Part shown: in pieces, positions 59,658-64,000 of the stretch
How the letters are laid out: every line of letters begins with the position of its first letter
Numbering within the stretch: position 1 is the stretch's first letter
Notes under the pieces: model-generated
What the model saw: only the letters and a program-made list of their open reading frames with translations
Told to the model about the DNA's origin: nothing
The model's database searches: none
Position numbers and translations under genes: made by a program
Origin: Papaver somniferum
Lineage: Eukaryota; Streptophyta; Magnoliopsida; Ranunculales; Papaveraceae
NCBI RefSeq assembly: GCF_003573695.1
Contig: NC_039367.1
Coordinates: 159,571,101-159,635,100 of the forward strand
Length of the DNA: 64,000 bases
Reading direction: 5' to 3'

Positions 59658-61357
59658 TAGAGCTGGCAAACAAGCCAAAACCCGCGGGTTTGCCCGGCCC
59701 GACCCGTGAAAAACCCGCACCCGGCTCGGCTGGTGTCTAAACAAGCCGGGTTAGGGTTGGAGAAATGCCGGCTTGTGAGTAAACGGGTTAACCCGTCCCG
59801 GCCCGTAAATCCGCGGGTTCAGCCCGTTAACCCGTCTACAATACCTAATTACTAATTTTTATTTAATCCTGACCGTCAGATTATCTAGGGTTAATCCTAT
59901 CCCTAGGTTTAAGGTATAAAAAGTTAAACCTAAAACTAACTAAAGAGATATCGTTCTCTTTCCTTCTCTTTTTTTTCTTCTGCTCCTTCTCTTATTCTCT
60001 GCGTTCTTCGGCTGGTAATTTTTGATGTTTCTTTTTTCTTTTTGTGCACAGGTAATTTGCAGCCATTAAAAGACTAGCTAGTTGTCTAAACAATAAGAAA
60101 TTGAAGATATTTGAAACGGATCCTTTTGATTATGAAAGTATTATCAACACTTTGAAAGATTGTTCTGCTTTGTTCTACACTTTCGAAACTCCTCAAGAAC
60201 AACCCATCTTTGATGTATGTACTACTTAATTTTCTGTCTACTTAATTTTTATTTTTGATTTACTTTTTTTTTTCTCCTCCTTATTGTAGCTGGCAATAGG
60301 TTTGGGTAAGAACTTTAGCTAACCCTATGCTTTTTTGTTTTTATTTTGTTGTTGTTCGGTTTCTCCTTGACCCTCTTCTCTAAAAGCATCATCCTAGATT
60401 TGATTTATTTTTTATCCCTAATCTGAGTTTTCTATCGATTCAATTTTCCGTTGATTTCTCTTTGGTTTTTCTTTATACTCCAGGACATGGATTTGCTAGG
60501 TATTGCTTGCTGCAAAGAATGTGATTTTATCTATCTAAATCAAGTACTGGATTTTTGTTTTAGTGAAGATGTTTTTCTAATCATGTTTTTTATTTGAGAT
60601 GCTATGCATGTATTGTGGTATCTATAAATTTTTGAGATTGGGCTTAATGGTGATAAGACTTGATGTCAGAATCATGGGATGTTATTGACGGGAGATCACA
60701 GATTGAACAAAAGAGGATGTCTGTGATACGCGATGGTGAATTGGTACAGGTAAATTATAATTTTGGTGAATCAGTTTGATAACTTTCAACAATTGCGTTT
60801 TGAGAGGTTAGAGAAATATATAAATGAAAGTAAACATATTTAGTTTCATGGAATCAATACTGTTTCAGTACCAGAGCAGTAACAAGTCCATTGCTGTATG
60901 ATTATTGTAATGGGATTTACGCTATTTTTACATTTTCTAATGAACTTCCTTATTTCAATTGCTTAATTAATTAGATGTCTGATGATCTTCATTTTGATTT
61001 CTTGCTTTTTTTTTTCAGGAGTTTATGGATGAAATTGAGGTTAGAGCTGCTCATAACGTATTAGAAGCTTGTGCCCAGACAGATACGATGGAGAAGGTTA
61101 TACTCACATCATCTGTAACAGCAGTTATTTGGGGAGAAGACCATAAATCCACCACCGCCGACAAAGAACTCTCTGAAAGGAATTGGAGTGATGTCAAGCC
61201 GGGTAACCCGTGAACCCGCAAGCTTTACCCGTTACGGGCGCGGGTTGAAGAAATGACCACCCGTGAAGAATATCGACCCGCAGGTTTTGACCCGTGTTAA
61301 CCCGAACCCGTGTAACCCGTAACAAGCCAGCCCCGACCCGCCCGTTTGCCAGCTCTA
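59658..61357. mobile_element. hAT transposon carrying gene fragments (Pack-type), 1.7 kb
   Basis: Perfect 14-bp inverted ends (TAGAGCTGGCAAAC and its inverse) are flanked on both sides by GTTATGGA (59650-59657 and 61358-61365), the 8-bp duplication of hAT elements. Both ends are GC-rich with many ACCCG/CGGGT repeats inside the terminal repeats. No transposase is present, so it depends on a hAT enzyme supplied elsewhere. Its interior contains two exons and an intron of a reductase gene. It sits in the leader of the membrane-USP gene and splits a six-codon upstream frame there. Confidence 0.95.
60063..61194 (+). pseudogene. Captured exons of a cinnamoyl-CoA-reductase-like gene
   Basis: Exon A (60063-60214) is bordered by AG and GT and reads ETDPFDYESIINTLKDCSAL, then FYTFETPQEQ. 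Exon B (from 61019, after a T-rich tract and CAG) reads EVRAAHNVLEACAQTD, then KVILTSSVTAVIW. Joined, they keep one frame. Both match adjacent exons of plant NAD(P)-dependent cinnamoyl-CoA/dihydroflavonol-reductase-like proteins (extended short-chain dehydrogenase family). The match ends at about 61194, where the GC-rich hAT end takes over with an early stop at 61213. The N-terminal nucleotide-binding exon and the Tyr-Lys catalytic exon are absent, so no enzyme can result. The intron is kept, so capture was from genomic DNA. The intervening 0.8 kb may hold other captured pieces. Confidence 0.8.
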
Positions 61358-61374
61358 GTTATGGATCTATGAAG

Positions 61375-61873
61375 GTGAGGTGATGTTGTTGAAAAGGTTC
61401 TTTCTCAATCATCATCATTATTGTTGCTAAGCTAAATTTCCATTTTCATAAATTTGGGTTTGAAATTAGTGTATGTTATGCTTTAGATCTCGATATTCAT
61501 TGTTTGAGAATTCTCGTGAATTGACATTTTTGGTCAAACCTAGCTTGACCAAAATTGAGAAATTTCAATATCCCATTTGTTTAATCCAAACCAATACGCT
61601 GTTCTGATAGAGTAGTGTTTAAGGGTTTTTCTTTAATTTTTCTTTCATGCCATGGATCAGTGTTTGTTGCTCGAATTGTTTATTCCCATGTTAGATTTAA
61701 GCACTTTTGTTGAATAAGTAACTGAGTCAGTCAGTCACGATTCACGAGTCAGATTTTGTACTTTATCTTTCTACATAAATCGCAAAGGAGAAACAGTATT
61801 TTTTTTAGGGCTGTTACCGAGTTGTGAGCCCGAGTCACTTTTCCATTGACTGAATTTTAGTTTTCAATCGCAG
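61375..61873 (+). other. 5' UTR intron of the membrane-USP gene
   Basis: ATGAAG is followed by the donor GTGAGG at 61375, and the acceptor TCAATCGCAG ends at 61873. The start codon at 61881 follows seven bases later. The leader before it includes ATGAGGGTTATGGA, into which the hAT element was inserted. The intron is inferred from sites and AT/T-rich composition only. Confidence 0.6.
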
Positions 61874-61880
61874 GTTGGAA

Positions 61881-64000
61881 ATGGATCCAGACGAATCTCA
61901 TCCGTACGATGTGCATACTCCATGTGACCTGTACTCATGGTTGTATAGTAAAGCCAAGAAGCACGCACCGGGGCCAGTGGATTGGATAATAGGTTGGGTC
62001 AACTTGATTTGCTTGAATTTGAACAAGGTCAAGCCTTGTTTTGTGAAGGCTGCGGCATACATGGGTTCGGATACTTTTCTCAAGGTAATGTCAAGTTTAC
62101 CCTTGTTTCTCGTCTGTTGGTTCGAGGGGTTGATCTTTTTCGGCGCAATCTCTATGGGGAAAACAAAAAAGGATGCAACTCCATGCCCTTGCCTTGCCCC
62201 AAGTCCGAGCCCAAGTGAACAGCCGAAGCCCACAAATGCTTTTCTGGTTTACTGTCTGGGTGTGCTTGTTGTGTCGGTCTTGATTAATACTATAATTAAT
62301 GGAGCTGGATATATTTACTACAAGTGCTGCAACTGGCACTTGTATAGATTAGTAGTTTGGTTAAAACGGAATGTGGTGGGAAAGAAGGTCCAAGGTTGGG
62401 TATTTTCTAATTCTTTAATGAATCTGTCCGTGCTTCTCATTGCTGGACACCATGCCCACATAATAATATGTTTCGGCGCCTTTTCACTTGGCTTGGCTGC
62501 AACAATATGCCTGGTCCATGGCAAAAAGGATGATATGGGGATATTAGATGGTCTAGTAACGTGCTTTTATATTTGTAGCCTGACATTCCTGTCGACTGAT
62601 CCTCATCGGTTGTTGGTGACCACTGTCTCGGTGATCGTGCTCCTCTTCCTACTTATTTGCACGGTATGGTATATTTGTGATCTTTCTCCTAAACCTTTAC
62701 TTTTATATGTTTCAAATGTACTTATATGTTGGCTATTGCACCTAGACCGGTCCATGGCACCAGGCAGACTCACATGACGAAGAGAAGGGACCTCGTGAGA
62801 AGGTCAGTGTACATTTTGTAGATTAAATTCTCTGGAGTGTCAAGTATGTGTTTTTTTGACCCGGGCTAAATAATGAAGCCCAAATAGAATCATAAAGATC
62901 TAAAGGGATGGGCCTGAGGGCTGCCTAGCACATAAAATGGCTCTACAATGAACTTCATCGTCATAATTCCAAAGAAACCTAAATCCCCAATTTCTGCCTC
63001 ATCCCTCACCCACTTTGATCCATCATTGCTCAATTATGAAGAAGATGCTTGATTTAGATACGAAAGAATCACTGTAAGAAACTGCTGCCTGTAATTTGTT
63101 GAATGCATCTTGAAATCATTAGGTTTATTTCGGGTTATGTCTGATTAATTTCCTGAAAATAAGAATTGTAATTCTGTAATTTTTTGAATGCCTCCTTATG
63201 TTTAACTTGTGAATATAAGGATGTTCTTCTCTGTGTGTGACTGTGTAGGAGGGAGATGAGAATGGAGATGTTTCATTACAACAGGAAGTTTCAGAACTAA
63301 GGAAAGAATTGGATGATGTCAAAGAGTACGTCAAGTCAATCAAACAATGCCACTGTCATCAACCCAAGGTAATTCCTTAATTCACAGATCTTAATTGTTG
63401 TTCAGTAATATCTTTTAATTGTATTCTTCTTGTTATGAGTGGAGCAGATCAAAGGTTCAAACTTTCTGTCGATTCACAAAAGTTAGTTAATGAATTTACA
63501 TAAACTAGTTTTTTGGTAGTTTCTACTGGATAAAAAACCCAACTTGTATTCTAAAGTATCTATTCTGAACTTCTCTACCTTGAATTCGTCCCAGGCTTTT
63601 GAATTATCTAATCTACTTTCCTAATTTATTAGCTCACTTTGTTCTTTTCCTAAACTCATTTTGTAATCATAATTGATCTTTGTCCATTTCATGTCCTCAG
63701 AGTTTCGAATACAAAAAGCCTGAATCTGTGCGAAAAAGTGACGCCTACATCATCCGTGGCTTCGACAATTTTAACAGGAACTGCTTCTTCAGTGCCGTTA
63801 TCCAGGTCTTACTATGCATTCCCCACCTGCGTGTTCCATTCATGAAACTGAATGACTACGATAGACCACTCACTAGAGCAGTAAAGGAACTGTTCATCGA
63901 AACAAGTCTGCCCCCGGTCTCACATTGTGACGAACGTTTTCGAAATTTGTATTACTGCTTTTGTGCCAAATGCCCCCAATTCGGCGATGGTCAGGATCAA
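61881..64000 (+). CDS. Multi-span membrane protein with ubiquitin-specific protease domain (partial)
   Basis: Inferred exons are 61881-62663, 62764-62802, 63249-63368 and 63701 to beyond 64000; all introns are GT-AG and phase 0. Residues 1-261 hold about five to six hydrophobic spans (near 70-92, 119-143, 179-213, 222-238 and 243-261) and a Pro/Cys-rich loop (102-118). Residues 275-314 form a short charged coiled coil ending CHCH. From residue 334 the USP (peptidase C19) Cys box appears: GFDNFNRNCFFSAVIQVLL, with the presumed catalytic Cys342 at 63782-63784. Such enzymes remove ubiquitin; here the action would be at a membrane. The usual GNT before the Cys reads NRN, so activity is uncertain. 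The start is the ATG at 61881; the frame opens six bases earlier. If the first intron is not spliced, a 299-residue membrane protein would end at 62777. Confidence 0.75.
62870..63060 (+). promoter_or_regulatory. Promoter-like stretch inside the second coding intron
   Basis: The intron at 62803-63248 contains GCCCA/TGGGCC motifs (for example ATGGGCCTGA at 62908), which resemble plant site II elements, then CACATAAAATGG, then a C-rich leader-like run at 62985-63020. This could be a second start for a shorter protein made of coiled coil plus protease, or simply intron sequence. Confidence 0.3.

Noticed and set aside
61875..61880. Start of the membrane protein at a TTG six bases upstream
   Set aside because: Plant genes start at ATG; the first ATG in the frame is 61881, seven bases after the inferred splice acceptor.

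Overview
The window is nuclear DNA from a flowering plant, probably a eudicot. The evidence is a eukaryotic tRNA-Ile(AAT) gene with A and B boxes and a T-run terminator, GT-AG introns in a protease-like gene, and plant lineages of LTR retrotransposons (SIRE/Maximus-like and Ale/Retrofit-like Ty1/copia, Tat/Athila-like Ty3/gypsy), a CACTA transposon and a hAT transposon. I could not fix the species. Most of the 64 kb is transposable elements.

Positions 1-5503 hold broken exons of an ankyrin/TPR-type gene (+) and the tRNA gene (-, 3837-3910). Positions 5504-45773 are one SIRE-like copia element on the minus strand. It has TG...CA LTRs of about 2.5 kb, a tRNA-Met-type primer site, a polypurine tract, and a target duplication TGTAT on both outer sides. 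It has lost pol and keeps only a broken gag. Younger insertions split it, and each can be delimited from its ends: a solo Athila/Tat-type LTR (6112-8535, duplication GTTGC); a solo LTR of the SIRE family in the opposite direction (9201-18391), itself split by a 7.2-kb single-ORF Tat-like element (10371-17574, duplication CAAGA); a 10.7-kb CACTA element without a visible transposase (19357-30040, duplication ATT), filled with 81-bp and 57-bp tandem arrays; and a 9.1-kb Tat-type gypsy element (30558-39661, duplication GTGTC) that has lost gag, has a broken pol and carries a spliced antisense extra ORF. Removing the insertions from the 3' LTR leaves about 2504 bp, against 2539 bp for the intact 5' LTR, which supports the whole reconstruction.

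Positions 45774-52565 hold an older LTR remnant, AT-rich sequence with two small unknown membrane-type ORFs, a MITE-like stretch, and a 1.4-kb element-like block containing a tandem array of palindromes. A stretch at about 51770-52320 is a diverged copy of the region just upstream of the last gene (59020-59547). Between the copies sits a complete but broken Ale/Retrofit-like copia element (52571-57305, duplication GGAAA).

The right end carries the best gene. Its upstream region has a G-box and a TGACGTCA motif. Its 5' UTR is interrupted by a 1.7-kb hAT element (59658-61357, duplication GTTATGGA) that carries two exons of a cinnamoyl-CoA-reductase-like gene. The coding part (61881 to beyond 64000) joins four exons in phase 0: a multi-span membrane region, a short coiled coil and the start of a ubiquitin-specific protease domain. 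That architecture, the transposon-borne gene fragment and the antisense ORF in the gypsy element are the observations most worth following.
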